Assembly (NCBI RefSeq): GCF_932526225.1
Contig: NC_064039.1
Coordinates: forward strand, 11,612,139-11,676,138
Source: Nematostella vectensis
Lineage: Eukaryota > Cnidaria > Anthozoa > Actiniaria > Edwardsiidae
Direction: 5' to 3'
Length of the DNA: 64,000 nt
This document shows, piece after piece, positions 11,801 through 26,800 of this stretch. The notes under the pieces are model-generated. The model was not told the origin of the DNA, did not search any database, and saw nothing but the letters and a program-made list of their open reading frames with translations. Numbering within the stretch: the stretch's first letter is position 1; each line of letters opens with the position of its first letter. Both the position numbers and the translations under genes were made by a program.

Positions 11801-14800
11801 TTAAAGCTGCCCTATTCTTCTTTTTGTCGATTATCTTTAAATGAAAATTATATGCACTTTAAGGAATAACTCGAGTCACCGCCCTTGGCAAGTCACAGTG
11901 TTTCCTCACCTTTAATACTCTCAAATCCTTTCCAGAATGCCCCAACTTCAAAGTTTTCAATGACAACGCCATTTCGACAATTCACCACATCTGCAAGCTC
12001 GTCTCCTGTAGTTAAATAAGTTGGGAAAAAATAATTTAAAAAGCACTTTTAAGATTACAGTAAATTAACTTTTAAAAGAAAAAAATTAACTGAACTTTTT
12101 AAGTCCAACCCAGACATACACACAAATAAAAGTGATATATAAAAAAATAGAATCTATAGAAAAAAAAATTCAATATGTTTTCTTCGAAGATTCGAAAAGC
12201 AAGCTTGCGCTGATACAGCCAAATAGACGCTATAAATGTTTGACGGCCGTTTTCAGACTAACAAATGTCGAATTCAACATTTTCTCTTTCTTTCATTTCC
12301 TTTATCTACTTGTTTCTGGTTCCGCTTAACTGTCATAAATCCCCAAGTAAGGATGTAGTGATTTGTCTGCCACAGACGACAGCGCGTGCGTGTCGTCCTA
12401 TTTTTTCTTATTCCCCGCCATAGATGAAAGCGTGCACGTAATAACTCACCGAATTCTTCGCCAAATGATTCTGGCGACCAGAGGTTTGTGTCCAGCAACT
12501 TGTCAATGTGACTCACTAAAACCGGCTGAAATCCAAACAAAATGAAATATGAAAAGATTATGGGGGAAATGTTTAGTCGCAATATTGAAAGCAATATCAT
12601 TTGATAATGATTGTGAAAATTTCAATTGCAACCTTTAAAGGCCGGTGCACACGGTGAGAAAACTTTCATGCGGCCAAAAACTCTCAAAAAGGAGAAAAAT
12701 TCGCCTCAGCTGATCCTGATACGAATTTTGTTCGATTGACGTCCGTACACTGAGTTTTTGGCTCGCGAGGCAGGTGCATGCGTGAAAGTTCCATAAAAAC
12801 CACAGGCACCCCGAAATCTGCTTACCTTGCCCTCAATCCACCGCTTCTCGAAACACTTGACGTTGCCATGGTGATGTGGCTCGTGGAGCCTCAGTAGACG
12901 GCCGTCACAAAGGAAGGAGTGGGGTGCTGGGTACTCGTCCGTGATGACTGGCTCGTCACTAAACGCGCTCCTGCTGGTCTCGTCCATGTGTGTCGTCTCC
13001 GTGCGCGTGGACTCGGCACTTGTCGCGACTTCAGGAAGAGGCTCACGAGGCACTAATGGCGCTATCGTTGTAGGAGCCTCAACGGGGTCAATTGCACCGC
13101 TACTCGAGCCCACAGACTCAGCCTTTTCGGTTCTAGGGGTTGGCCCTACAGGTAGAGTGGACGGTATGTTGACCGAATTGGATTCTATTTTTGATGACGT
13201 CGAAGCAGAGCAAGTCCATACAACAGAAGACGGAGTTGAGGAAGGCGCTGTGCTAAGGGCTTGATTGCAAGTCAGTGGAGGGTGTTTGCTTGTCTGTGAA
13301 ATGCAAGTCACACTCGGGATAGCGAGGGGACTTGACATGATCGTGGAAGACTTCAAGACGCTTTGAGTCCCCGTTGACATCGTGTTAAACACTTTTGTGG
13401 TATGTCCGATTTGTTTTGTGTCACTGGTAGTTTTGGGAGCGATAGCAATGGGTTTTGTTTTAAGTGAGGCGGTATTCCCATCAGCTGCATACTTCATGTT
13501 GGAGTTCAGTATTTTGTTCCCTGTGTTAAGCCCAGTTTCTCTACTAGACACCACGTTTACAGGGATGGCGGTTGCCATGTTGCTGTTATTCACGGTCTGT
13601 AGTAGTAGCAAGGTTGTTGCGGGTGTGGTCGTTTGAGAATTCGCAGAGTTAGTCGAGCCTAGAAGTTAAAAAAAAAAGGAAAGAGTCAGAACTGACAGAA
13701 TTTCTTGAAAGATTACAAGGTAGGCTTGACAGGGGGAAGGAAAGTTATACATTTTCTCCTGTGGGGGGGGGGGGGGGGGGGGGTGAATGGCAGTTTCGAG
13801 ACCGAAAGGTGCTTATAAAGCCTTCGTCAGCCGCCATTTTGCCATCCTGGCAAGTGCAAGAAAGCATTTCCATCTGCTATTTTTGGGATGCTGTTGCGAT
13901 GTTTTTTACTGAATTTGGTAAAAAAAAGTGTTAAACAAGAACAAAGTTGGGACACTATTTGGGAATTAATTTTTTGTCTTATATAAGGTGATAAACCTAA
14001 ACCTCCAATTTGTCGGTCATATAGATGCTAGTGATGCTAGCTGTTGATTGTGTCCTTACCTGATTTCCTTGTCCCCTGAGTCACACAGAGCATCCCGTCA
14101 GAGCCCATGTTGACACGAATGACTTGCTGCCTCGCTACATTTTCAACAGCTTTGCTCGTCACAACACTTGCAGTACCGCTACCAATGCCAGTACAACCAC
14201 CGTTACCAGTGCAACCAGTCTGTCCCGGGACAGATGTGATTGCGCTAACTGGTACATTCCCTTCTGCAGCACCAGTCTCCTCCTTCACGATGGGTGCAAC
14301 AGGCTCTCTCTCCGACCCATACGGCTTAGCGCCTGCACTTGAAAAACCTTCATTATCTCTGTTCTGTTCCTTGCAAGCAACAAGAGCCAGCAAGTCTAAA
14401 TTAAAGTCGAATACGTTCCCTGCCGCTTTGCTGGTGGAGGATGCAAGGCTGGTCGTGGTAGCCGCCGGGGTACCAGACGGGGAGTCATCCGGAGAGGAGT
14501 TGTAGCTCATGAGAAGCTTTAGACCGCTGGATGTGTTCAGTGCTTCTCCGCTGGCGTCTCTTTGGTCCTCGTCCAAGCTTACTGTATTGTAAAGAGATAC
14601 ACAAATATTAAATTGGAAAAAATTGGAACACAAGTGCAGTAGCAAGTGCAAGAGAAAGCAAATTTTTCCTTTGGTTGCGGTTGTTCGACCAGCCTTCGCT
14701 TGTTTTGCGCTTCCCTTGGGTAGTGATGTGGACATAATGTAACTATCATGTGAAACTCTTGCAGCCCGTTCGAAAAAGTTAAATTCTTATCTAAATCGAG

Positions 14801-17800
14801 TGTTGGCCAATGAAACACACTGAAGGGTTTGATCCAAGAGGTAAGTTTGCAGAATATTCTAAATCACAGTTAAGAAAACAGTACAAAAAGGAAACAAAGT
14901 TCGTCGATTCTAGTAAAGTAGGTTGTCATCTCAAGGGTCAATAAAATCCCTGGAAAAATTCAGATCATCCTACAATAAAAGCGGCTTAGTTATACTTCTA
15001 AAGCATGAAATAATACCGGAAAAGTTCTATTTTTTGATATGCTCATTAACAACATTGTCTCGAATTTAGCGAGCTTTTAGCTAAGCTTTAGTACTGTGTT
15101 GACATAGTTTACCTGAATCAGGTGCACTGGTCTGTCCCTCGCTCGTCCCTCCATCCTGCTTCATCACCTGTCCCTTCCCAGCAAAAACATGGTTTGCCGC
15201 CGGACAAGGCGCAGGGATCTTACCAGTAGCGGTGATCCCACTACTAGCCACTCGATGGTCGCTAGAGGGTCTCTCTTGCGCCTCAGCAGGTTTTGGACTA
15301 TCTTGCCCTTCACTCTTCGTTCTACTAGTCTCGCGACTCCTAATCTTTTCTTTAATCAGTTCCTTCACCGTCATAGGTTCCTTATTCGGAACATCCTGTC
15401 CTTCCCCGACTTGGGCGTGTCCGACTGAAGGGATAGTCTCCGAGAAAGGTACCGCCCCACTCTTACGCCCATCAGATTCTTTGGACAGCCCTTGGGTGCG
15501 GTCATCGTCCTCCGGTTGGTAGTGACAGGGGCAGCCATCACTGATCTTCCACTTTATGCGGGTCTTGTGCAGATTCTCGGCGAGGTCTAACAATACTACC
15601 AAAATATAGGGAACCCTAAGTATCGTAGTTTTGTTGGTGGTTTACCCTGGCGCCCAGATATTTTAGTGCATAATGAGAACTTAATTATTGTATTTTAGAT
15701 CAGGGACTGTAAATCCCTCGTTTTCTCAAATAAGCACGTTAGGCCGGAGGTTCCGTCGCTTGCCACCCAAGGAAATTAGGAAATTAGCCGACGACAGCGA
15801 CGGCTAAGACAAGGCGATCGAAAAATATGTTTCAATAATAATTAAAATATGATCAATAATAATTAAATTGCAATGGAATAGGCAAAATATTATAGTTGGA
15901 TACGGATAAAAGTTAACTTAGGACATTATTTCTACAGCAGCGAACGTAGTTAGTGGAGTTTACAGTGCAAACGTCCGCGTCCTCAATTGACCGTGAAAGT
16001 GGAGTTTTTACGTCGTGGTTTTATGTGAAACGGCTGAAATAAATCAGACAAAACGCAATTGAACGTGCTGCTATTGAATTCTGAATCAAATCCCATTGTT
16101 TTCTGCCGTCGTCGTCCACGAAATGTACTCGAAATGGATTCTGTCTGATACATTTCAGCGGTTTCACGTTTCACGGTCTAGCGAGGACGGGAACGTGTGC
16201 GCTGAAAAATAGACTATCCTTGTTCGCTATGTTAGAAATTAGGTTCTAGGCTTGTTTATCAAAACTAGTTTTGTTTATCAAAACTAGTTTAAAATTGAGC
16301 GCAAAGCATGATAGCTTTTTGGGGGTTACGTTCTCCCTGCCGTCGCCGTATTGGAGGACGTAAATTAACCACTGAAGGCGCTGACCCATGGTGCTATCTT
16401 CATTGACAGTGCTTACACGCTATCTCGAACTCATGATTGTAAACTGTGTGGGGCAGTCTGTACCTCTTCATTTCGTATGTATTTGCATACTGAAGGAATA
16501 CCCCGTGGGTTACGCCTTTGTTATGAGCGCTATACTAAAACAACCATTACATTAATACTATCCCCGTCCATCTTGGATCTACACCAGTACTATTTACACG
16601 GTACGTTTTCTCATGTTTAGTCTGTTACACATACCCTACACACTACACATACCACATACCCTACACACTACACATACCACATACCCTACACACTACACAT
16701 ACCACATACCCTACACACTACACATACCACATACCCTACAAATACCACATACCCTACACACTACACATACAACATACCCTACACACTACACATACCACAT
16801 ACCCTACACACTACACATACCCTACACACTACACATACCACATACCCTACACACTACACATAACACACACATTACACACACCACATACCCTACACACTAC
16901 ACATACCACATACCATACACATACCACATACCCTACACATACCACATACCCTACACATACCACATACCCTACACACTACACATACCACATACCCTACACA
17001 TACCACATACCCTACACACTACACATACCACATACCCTACACATACCACATATCCTACACACTACACATACCACATACCCTACACACTACACATACCAAA
17101 TACCCTACACATACCACATACCCTACACACTACACATACCACATACCCTACACACTACACATACCCTACACATACCACATACCACATACCCTACACACTA
17201 CACATACCACATACCCTACACATACCACATACCACTATACGTACCCTGTCTTGGAATGATCTGTGCTATCGTCAAATTCTTGGGAAAATGACAAATGCCG
17301 GGAGCGCAGTTAACCCACTTGAACTCGAATCCGCCGATCCCATCTAAGACAAACAAACGCAATACTTTAATAATGCAATGTTTACCCGGAGCCTGGATTA
17401 GACTCTTTCCTAAAACCTTAGCATTAAACATCATACTTATGAGATCGATACAGTAGAATCTCGATATCTGATTTGATACAATAAATCAGCTCTCAACTTA
17501 GCCAGGGTTCAAATTAACTTCATCACGAATTGGTTTCATCCTCCAGGGGCGTGGCCAGGGGGGATGGCCCAGCAGCCAAAAATACAGTAAATGTATGAGA
17601 CATCACTTAACATACAGGAGAAAATGTCTTATATGGGGCTTTTTGGGGCCCCTCCCGTTAAAAATCCTGGCTACGCCCCTGTCGTCTATCAATCGCATAA
17701 AACGTCAGTTTCGTTCTGAGTCAAAAATAGTTTAAAAATTGAAAAATTTTTAAGAAATTCAATACCAAACACGAAAGCGTAGACTATTCTTAAAAATTCC

Positions 17801-20800
17801 AAGGCGATAATAGAATTGTGGTTGAAGCTGCAAAAGTAGTTAATATATTAATACTGTCTATACATTTGGTTCCCGCGCTGTAATGGGGAATTGGTGTCAT
17901 CTTATTTTCAGTTAGCAGGGTTCATCGTATTAATCATCGTAGTTTTGCCTGCATTTACACTTACTCTCCATTTTCTCTTTCCTCTCCTGTACACGGAGCT
18001 CGTAACAATCGAGACAAACTCCAAATCCGCACTTCTGACACACCCAGTGGATATTGAAGATCGTCGTGGCACATGCATCACACATCTCCCTTACCCCGAG
18101 CACGGCACGTTTGTACGCGATCTCAACTGAAAACGCAGAGCAAACAGTGTTCATAGATGCATTATCTTGGTGTATTACTTTACCACTGTGACAGCTCACG
18201 GTCAAATGGGAGTTGGACAGATACGAATACTTTGCTATTCAACCGGTTAATTAGTGTTTATTTTACTACGCACGATAGTCAGAGTTTAATCCGCACTGCT
18301 GGCGATCGTTTAAATTTTGCCTCAAACCCCATGGCCCATAATCATAACGAGCTAGCGCGGATCTTCGTCTATAACCTTACCTCCTGAGGCTAGCGTGAAC
18401 CTTTGCCTATAATCTTACATCTTGAGCTAGCGTGGATCTCCGCCTATAATATTACTTTCTGAGCTAGCGTGGATCTTCGCCTATAATATTACTTTCTGAG
18501 CTAGGGTGGATCTTCGCCTATAATATTACTTCCTGAGCTAGCGTGGATCTTCGCCTATAATATTACTTTCTGAGCTAGGGTGGATTCGCACATAATATTA
18601 CTTTAAGAACTAGCATGGATCTTCGCCCCATGATCTTACCTCCTGAGCTAGCGTGGACCTTCGCCTCTTTCTCTTCCTGAACCAACGAGCAAAATTCATC
18701 ACCGACTCGCTTCAGTATGTACATGGCTTCTTCCTTAGTCAGCTCGCTCAGAACTGGAAACAAACCATTTACACAACAAGATTGTCTTCAAACTTAGTTC
18801 CTCTTGACTAGGCACATTTCTAGTAGGACGGCACGTAGGTCACAATAAAAAATAGATAACAAATAAACAAACAAACAAACAAACAAGCAAGCAAGCAATC
18901 AAGCAAACAAATAAATAAGGGACGTTGCCGATCCCCTTTTTTACAAGAATTCTAAGCACTATCGCTCCCCTGCAATGGTGACATCAGAGAGAGCCTCTAA
19001 ACAGGTTTTTTAGGCTAGAATCCCTCCTCTAAGCGAGACACATTCCGAGTGAGCAGCACATAGGTCACAATAAATAATAGAAAAAAAATGAAGGGACGTC
19101 ACTGATCCCCCCCCCCCTTTTTTTTACAAGAATTCCAATCACTATCGGGAGAAGGATTCCAGCCTGAAAAACCTGTCTGTTTGTTTTGGTTACTTACCAT
19201 CAGCGTTTGCAACCCAAGGCTTGAAGTCATCCGGTTCCGCGTGTTCGGGCATCAGAAACCCAGCCATGTGGATACGCCCTGACCTCTTCTTTCTCTTCAA
19301 CCTGTCAATGGGATCAATCAAAAGAATGATCGACTGTGAAGCTTATCGTCCCTCTTGCAGCTGAGCTACAAGGGTGTGGACACGACCCTGTCGAGTTAAT
19401 GGCATATGAAGAGGCCAAAGGAAGACAGACTTCTGCTTGATTATTTAAACAGAATAGAAGAAATTGTATGGTTTGTAGATGGAACTTGAACTTGAACAGG
19501 AAAAACAATTAGAGCAAGTCGCGAGGGGGCACCGATTCGAAGCAGGGCGCTTATTTAATTAATGCAGACCATCTTTATATGTATAACTGTCATGTCTCTG
19601 TTTCAAGTATTAATAGGATTATGTTTATTTCAAGCTCAATCTGTGAATACCGTAGAATTAAACAAGAACACCTCAAATTCAGTACGATATTCATGATCTT
19701 GCTTTGGTTATTCTTACTTTCGTGAAGGAATGGGGCACTTATATGAAGGGGACACTTATACAATATTTTGCGCCTTAAGAGCTGCGCTTATCCAAAGGGG
19801 GGCGCTTATGGGAAGTTGGACGCTAAAACAACATTTGCGTTAATCCACATAACAAACTTTTGCGGATTTTTGCATCTTTCCAAAATAGGCCTTAGACTTG
19901 CAAGAAAATAAAGCCTCCTGGGAGTTTTACGAAGGTTTTTGCCTTCCCGTCGAAAATGGCTTAAAAATCAAGGTGATGACCCTTTAACTAACTCTCCTAC
20001 CTTCTAAACATGTTAAAGCGACAGCAGTCCGAAGGTGACTTGTCGTCTTTGTCGCGACAGTCTCGGCATCGGGGAAGTTTAGGAAACTTCACACACCCGC
20101 CATTCTGCAATACAAGAACGTTGGTAACAATTGCTTCACAAAGTAAATTATTTTTCTGTTAAAAAAAGTGTGAAAAATTCCTTGACAACAGCTGTATGCC
20201 GCTTCATGGTACCTGGATAAAGAATTCCTCGTTCGGTTCCTTTGACTTCGCTCTTTTCTCCTGAGGTTTAGCATCTTCTAAGGAGGAGACAAAGAGTTGA
20301 GCAAAATTATAAAAAATCTAAAACAATTCTAAGAATGTCGATCGGCCACTACTTTCTTACGGTTGGCATCTTATAGAAGTAACACGATCTATTTGCAAGG
20401 CCACTTTAAAATAACCACCTACTTCCTTAAATCGGCCCGTAGGCAGTTAAAATCAAACGTAACAAAGGAGATTTCTTTTCAGACAATTCAATGGTATGAG
20501 CTGTTGGGTATGTTATTTCAAGGAATATAGGATCTCGTTTTACTCACCACCTTCAGTTTTCTTTTTCTTTCTTTTGCGTGGCTTTTCCAAATTCTTTCGC
20601 TTCTCATTGGAGATTTTTCCTATCAACTCGATCAGTGGCTTCTCCTCGTCAGCCGTCCCATCGTCTTGGTCCGTTGTCTCCGCCGTTACCGTCACTATGG
20701 TAGCGGCTTCCACTACTTTTGGTGTTAATCCCTCCTCTCCGAGTACCGAAGTCCCTTCTTTATCTTCAGAAGATGCCTCAACCGCATTTTCTACCACGAT

Positions 20801-23800
20801 TTCTGGTTTACTTACTGTTTCCTTTTCTAGTACTTTCGTTGTTTCGTTTCCTTGTTTTGCAGGTGCTTTTTCTCCGACGGTTTGACCTGATCTTTCAGCA
20901 ATCTTAGCTACAGCCTGTAATGTTGTCAAAGTCCCTTGAGGTGTGTAATCGTTTACTCTAAGATGCTTGACAACAATAGCTTCACTGATTCTCACAGAAG
21001 TCGGTGTGCCTGACAAGACTTGGCTTTCGTTTGTTCTTTGGTCAGTAGCCGCATTCCCTTCGTACATGTTAATGTTATTACCCACGTTTTTAGGAACCAC
21101 CCCAAATTGTCCAAAATTCAATTTATTATTACCTCCCTTTGTATTTATCGATAAGTCCGAAGAAGAGTCCGTTTTTGGAGTCTTTGGGGCAAACTTCCCC
21201 CCCTCTCCTCTAATGTTGTGAAACTGTATTTTTCTCTGTTGTACCTCAGTCTCAGATCCAGTTTCGAAATCAGGCCAAACTTTCTTTTTCCGTCTGCGTT
21301 TTTCCTTTTTCTCATCAGTACCATTCAAAGTTTTTCTCTTTTTCTTTGGAGACTTTTTCTTGGTTTCATCATCTTCTCCACCATCAACGTGTGGTTTCAC
21401 TTTATCATCAGACTCCGATTTCTCTTTCTTTTTCCGCTTGGCCATTTTCTTTGGCGGAGGCTGTTCACATGGCTCCATCTTCTTGATCGGAATTTCTTCG
21501 CGACTTTTATGAAATGTCTCATGGGTGCTAAGATTCAGGACCGCATTGTCTGGTACAAAGTTGACAGGAACAGGAGGGGAGGTGGACTTAGGAGGATCTT
21601 CCTGTGCGGTGATGCCTGGAGTACGTGTTTTACAGTTTACTTGGGTATTTTCTATGTGACTGGCTGGAAAACTACTTAATGGGGTCCTAGAAAGATCTAC
21701 CGCTCTAGCAGGGTCCCCAGGCTTCTCTGCAGCTTTAGTATTCAAAAAGCATTGGTCGTCAAACATTGATAAAATTTCGTCAGCTTTTTTTGAGGAAGGC
21801 ACCCTGGAAGTTCCTGAAGACCTTACCGATACATCAGGTTTGGAAGATTCCTTAGACGGCATTGCTGATATTATCCCATCAGTCGTGTGTGAAGTGCGTA
21901 CGCTGGGTTTTAATGAAGATTTTATTCCTAGATAAGATTTCTTGGAAGAATGATCGGATGACGTTGATATGACCTTACTATCTTCATGCGAAGTGTGTAT
22001 ACTGGTTACCTTTGGAGATTTTAGCTCTGAATCCGCTTTGGTAGAATGAGTTAAATTTAACGACTTCACTGGGGTGAGTACAATCTTGTTAACCGAAGTA
22101 TTGGAACTCTTCTTGGTAGCTGCTACTTGAGAATCAGACGAATACGGTTCATTCCCAAGCCCATCATGTTCCATTAAGGCTCGTGTAGGACCCTGTAACT
22201 TAGACATTTCATCATCTGTTAGCTGCTTCTCGTTGGGTACATTTTGAGGTGATGCCGACGGCTTGCTATTACTTCCTTTTCCTTTGCCTTTAGCCTTCTC
22301 ACTTTTCCGTTTCCTTTTAGCCTTATGTTCTATCACTTGTTCTTTGCTTGTCAGCGTATGTGGCTCATAAAGAACTTTGATCGCGTCCTGCGCTGATGTT
22401 TTATGGAATTCCAGTAGCCTGTCCACTGAAAACGGCGAAAGATCTCTTTCCGCCAACATTCTACCAGACTGCTCCTCATTGTGTTTGTCACTCCCCTTTA
22501 ACTCAGTGCAAGAGTCGGGCGTTTTGCCCGTGTTAGAGCTATATAGTGATACTGGTAACCCGCGTCTATTTGCTGATGTAAGACTCGCCGATTCTTCCAG
22601 GACTGTAGCTTTGGGTGTATTTTTTTTAGCTGTGTTATGGTCGTAATTACTAGTTTTGGTACCTAATGTGTCTTGTCTTTGCTTTGATGGCCCGTTTAGT
22701 TTTTCCTTGGCTTTGTTGTCTCGAGGTGATAATTTCTCGGTGCATTTTTCAGAAGAAGCAGGACTCTTCCTTTTGAAATCCTGTAAAATAATATAAAATG
22801 GCTTACTCAATGCAAGAATACCGTAGTTTCGATAAAACTGAGGAACGTTAAGGAAACATTTAACAGTGAGTATATTAAGTCCATCGAGGTTATTGACTTA
22901 GTCTACCTTGAATTTTTTTTTAAATAAAATGCAATGTTTAGATAACGCAAATTAACATCGAGAGGCATCAAATGCGCTTCAGATGTAATTTACTTTACAT
23001 AGATATGAACCAGAGGCAAAATTTTCCGAAGGGGTGTGTTTGTGTATGGAGGGGGTAACAAAAAGGAGGGGTACCAATATAAAAAAAAACATATGGGGGA
23101 AGCCCGAACGGCACCGCCCACTTGCACTCCCCTGGATCCCCTATTGTAACTGCTTCACTTTGTTTAACATAAGTGTAAGTGTCAGTATGTAAGCAATGCC
23201 ACTGAAGATGGTACCACGGTCAGCGTCTCCAGCGGTTCTTTTACGTACACCAAATACAGGTTTAATGAATTGCGGTGAACAACAGGACCTTCCAAAATCC
23301 TTATTCGAAAAGACAAGTATTTTTTTTTTTAATTCCCAAGTTGACTTGACCTGAATTCAAGAATCAATGCTTGAGAATCAACGCCCGTAACAATACTGCG
23401 CTCATCTAGTTTTTGAAGGACTCAGTGATTTTTCGCCAAAATCTCTCAGCACATAGTTTTGAAATCACGTCGGAAGAAGCATTTGCAGAACAGGGGATTG
23501 CCACAGTCAACTTTTAGTTGAAAGAACTGCAACCTGTTACTAATTTTTCAAGGACCCAGGTGAAGAGCTCAACGCTGTAGTTTTAATTCCAACCACCAAG
23601 TACCTGACTGGATTGTACAAATAGCCTATCTCAGCCCAATTTGTATATAATAAAAAAAAATAAGTTTATTGCCAAAATAACTCAAAACTGTTTGATGTTA
23701 GTGATGTGAATAGATGTGTGAGTGTAGACAGACAAGTCTAACCATATAAACACATACCGGCTTCACACTCCTTGCGGATGGGGATGGTAGGCTGAAATCA

Positions 23801-26800
23801 TAAACAAGTAGGCCATTTTATATTATAACCCTTTTTCTGATTTCTTGAGCCCGCTTTTCACTAGTGGACGAAATGGAGACATAAATCACATGACAGTAAA
23901 CAGATTAAAGAAAGGAGAGGGGACAACTCTGATCTATTCTTTCTTCAATTGTGCTACCTTTAAACACCTTCACATACCTTCATACGGGTTTCACACAAAC
24001 TCATACGGGTTTAACACAAATTCATACAGGTTTCACACTAATTTATTAGAGTTTCACACCAATTCATACGAGTTTCACGCAAAATTATACGGGTGTCACA
24101 CAAATTCATACGGGATTCACACAAATTCATACGGGTTTTACGTACGCGTAAGCATCCTACGCCCCAGATCCCTTCTACAGTACGTCTTCACTTCCTTTGA
24201 TAGTCAAAAAAGCCTTTATAAAACCTTACCCTGACGGCGAATTAACTAAAGCAGCCACAGCCTTCTGATCATCTGTCTTATTTTCCTCTTTCTTCAGTTC
24301 AACAGGGATGGAGTTATCAGCCATGAGCGACAGCTTTAAGCTAGCAGACGCTGACCTGGAGGGCTTGGGTGATACCTTAGCTGGTGGTGATCTATGCAGG
24401 GCAGTGGAGGTCGGGATGGTGGAAGATGAGGAGGCTGGTCTATCGGCCATGGCGGCAGCTCGCACTGCCATCAACATCTCACCACCATGTGACTGCATGG
24501 ACTTGAGCTCTTCCTGATAAACCAGATAAAAATATGAACGTTTTCTTGGTTGTAGCTGACAACGTAATTGAAGACATTTGTGACATGTCAGACAAAAAAA
24601 AGACGTAGATTCTTTAGTGGTCATGACGAGTTTGACAGTGAAACTGATTCACAATTGGAGCCATGCATCCCTCGTGGTTCAGATGGATAAACCATAAATG
24701 TTGAACCCGTCCAACAAACCTGACAAAACCCAACATGGTGCTGTGGGACATTAAAGAACCAATGCAGAAGACGGAATCCATATTTAGTGTCTTCTGTACT
24801 TGATCGCATAACCATTGGGGCAATAATATACTAACACTTCTCTTATCCATAAAACAACATGGAAGCACATTGTACCTTAAAAGCATTGTTGTAAATTACA
24901 AATTCAGAATGAATCAGCCTAGGATGCATTTTTTTCTCTAAGTACATGAGAATGTCCTTCGCGGCTAAGTGGAAATGCTTCTTCTTTTGCTTTACTATAT
25001 ATTTGGACTTTAAATGAGAGACTTAAAAAGCCCCCCCCTCCCCCCCCCCCCCAACCCAAATCTATGTTACGGGCCTGCAATGCTCTTTAACCCCCACCTT
25101 GTGCTCCTGCATGTAGCGTCTAAGTCTTGCCTCGTGGCTGCTGGCCTCTTCAGCCTTCTCCAGTGCTCGTGCTGACTGTGCTGCCGACTGCTGCACAAAC
25201 GTGGCATACAGTGTCTGGAGCTGCTCCATGTTCATAGTTGGAGATGGAGCACCTCCGGACAGCAGCAGCTTGTACTGTTCGGGGTCAAAAGCTTCTCCTA
25301 CAAAAGCGTGCGGCGTGAAGGAGCTAGCCGACTGCTTCTGAAAGTGTTCCTGAACAAGTTTCATCTCTTCAGACAAAGCCGCAGATGCCTGGTAGTGTTC
25401 GAGCATCTGTGCCTGCTGATACTCGCCCACTAACTGAATGTGCATGCGATTCAGGTAGTCAATTTGCTGTTGGCTTAGTTCTCCACGCTGTGTTGCCTGC
25501 AGTTGCTCCGCCATGGACTGCAATTGGTACATCTGCATGATGTACTGATTAGAACCTAGTGAGGTCCGATGGTTGAATCGTTGCTGCTGCTGCTGCTGCT
25601 GCTGCAAATGCTGCTGTTGTTGAAGCTGCAGAGTGTAAAGTTGTGCTGCCGTCATGCCAGATTCAGCCGAGTGTGAGTGCAGACTGGGAGGCGCATATAA
25701 ACCCATCAGGGGGTGAGAGGGAAATCCTGCCCCTCCTGGGAGTGAGCTGTAGAGATGTGCACTTATTGAGCCGTGGGGTGTCTGGGGGCTACTCATTGAA
25801 TTGACATTATACGGTGATGCAGATGACGGAGAGCTGGTTGCAAATTTCTGAGGTGAAGATTTCTGTGAAGATGGTCTTATAGGTGGGCTCAGATGCTGTG
25901 GAGATGTGTGTTTATCTACCGGTGTATGTCTATGTGAAACAGGGCTCGCTCCAAGGGATCTTTGAGGAGATGCGAATTGTCTTTGTGGTGAAATGTTTTG
26001 CAAAACTCTCGGTTGAAAGGGGCTTTCTGTAGAGCCAAAGGGTGAGGGGTAAGTTGAACTAGATGTCGGAGAAGACGAGTGAGAATGCCTCGAGGAAGGG
26101 GGAGAACCTCTGTAGTAACTACACCCAGGCCTTAAATGTTCGCCATCTGGGATTCTTCCTACAGATGATTTGTCTGGATCATGTGGTTTCCTTGTTTCAT
26201 TGTCACTCGAGGAAGCGGATTCCAATTTGACTGGTTCTTTCATAACTTCTCTGCTATTTCGTCTCTTGCTGTTCCTGTAAGAGAGCTTTATGGTCAATAG
26301 TCCAAATAACGGCAAAACAAAAACATTATGAATACTTCTGATCGCAAACCAAACTTATAAAGAACCATAAAACGTTAAACTCGAAACTCTCCATTACTGA
26401 ATAATGTGCAGTTGGTCATATCTAAACCTTTAGATTCAGCAATATTTTCTGTTGACAGGTCTGTGATATTTAGTTGAAGTCGTCACTATATTAAACTTCA
26501 ATTAGAGATTTTCTGTCGGTAAGAGTGAGACTTTATTAGCATGGTGATAGTGATAATATATTGGCAATGGGAGCGTTATTCAGAGTAGCTAAAGCAATAT
26601 CAAACTTTAAATGGTTAAGAAATAAAATGGCCAGATCACCAGAATAAAATAAAATTCTGGTGATCATAAAACTAACCTTGAGGTATTACTTTTCCTTCTT
26701 TTTAATACTTTTACTGGATCTTTCTCTGTCTTGAGGAAGGATGTTGACTGTAACGGAGACGGGTTATGTTGACACAAGTCTTCTTGCTGGTGTGAAATAT

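Larger units (their letters stand above)
17965..20104 (-). other. KDM3: Zinc-finger region of KDM3
   Basis: Exons 20001-20104 and 17965-18126 encode the two cysteine clusters typical of KDM3. The first runs [20 protein letters not shown] and is followed by DCCRF. The second has [18 protein letters not shown] followed by GFGVCLDCY, the C2HC4-type finger that KDM3 proteins carry upstream of JmjC and need for activity. The following exon, 17245-17343, continues with the family stretch around [13 protein letters not shown]. All metal-ligand positions look intact. Confidence 0.9.

Noticed and set aside
12941-13636. Plus-strand frames of 107 and 84 aa, one with hydrophobic stretches
   Set aside because: Antisense to KDM3 exon 12826-13658, which leads into the conserved [15 protein letters not shown] region.
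16613-17347. 244-aa His/Tyr/Thr-rich frame
   Set aside because: Translation of a simple CTACACA/CATACC minisatellite in a KDM3 intron; the real exon here is on the other strand.
20496-21679. Plus-strand frames of 129, 84 and 153 aa
   Set aside because: They are antisense shadows of the 2.2-kb KDM3 exon, whose protein sense is supported by phase-consistent neighbours.
24621-24886. 90-aa and 64-aa minus-strand frames next to KDM3 exon 11
   Set aside because: They precede the acceptor at 24514 and break the phase-consistent exon chain; Cys/His spacing is irregular.
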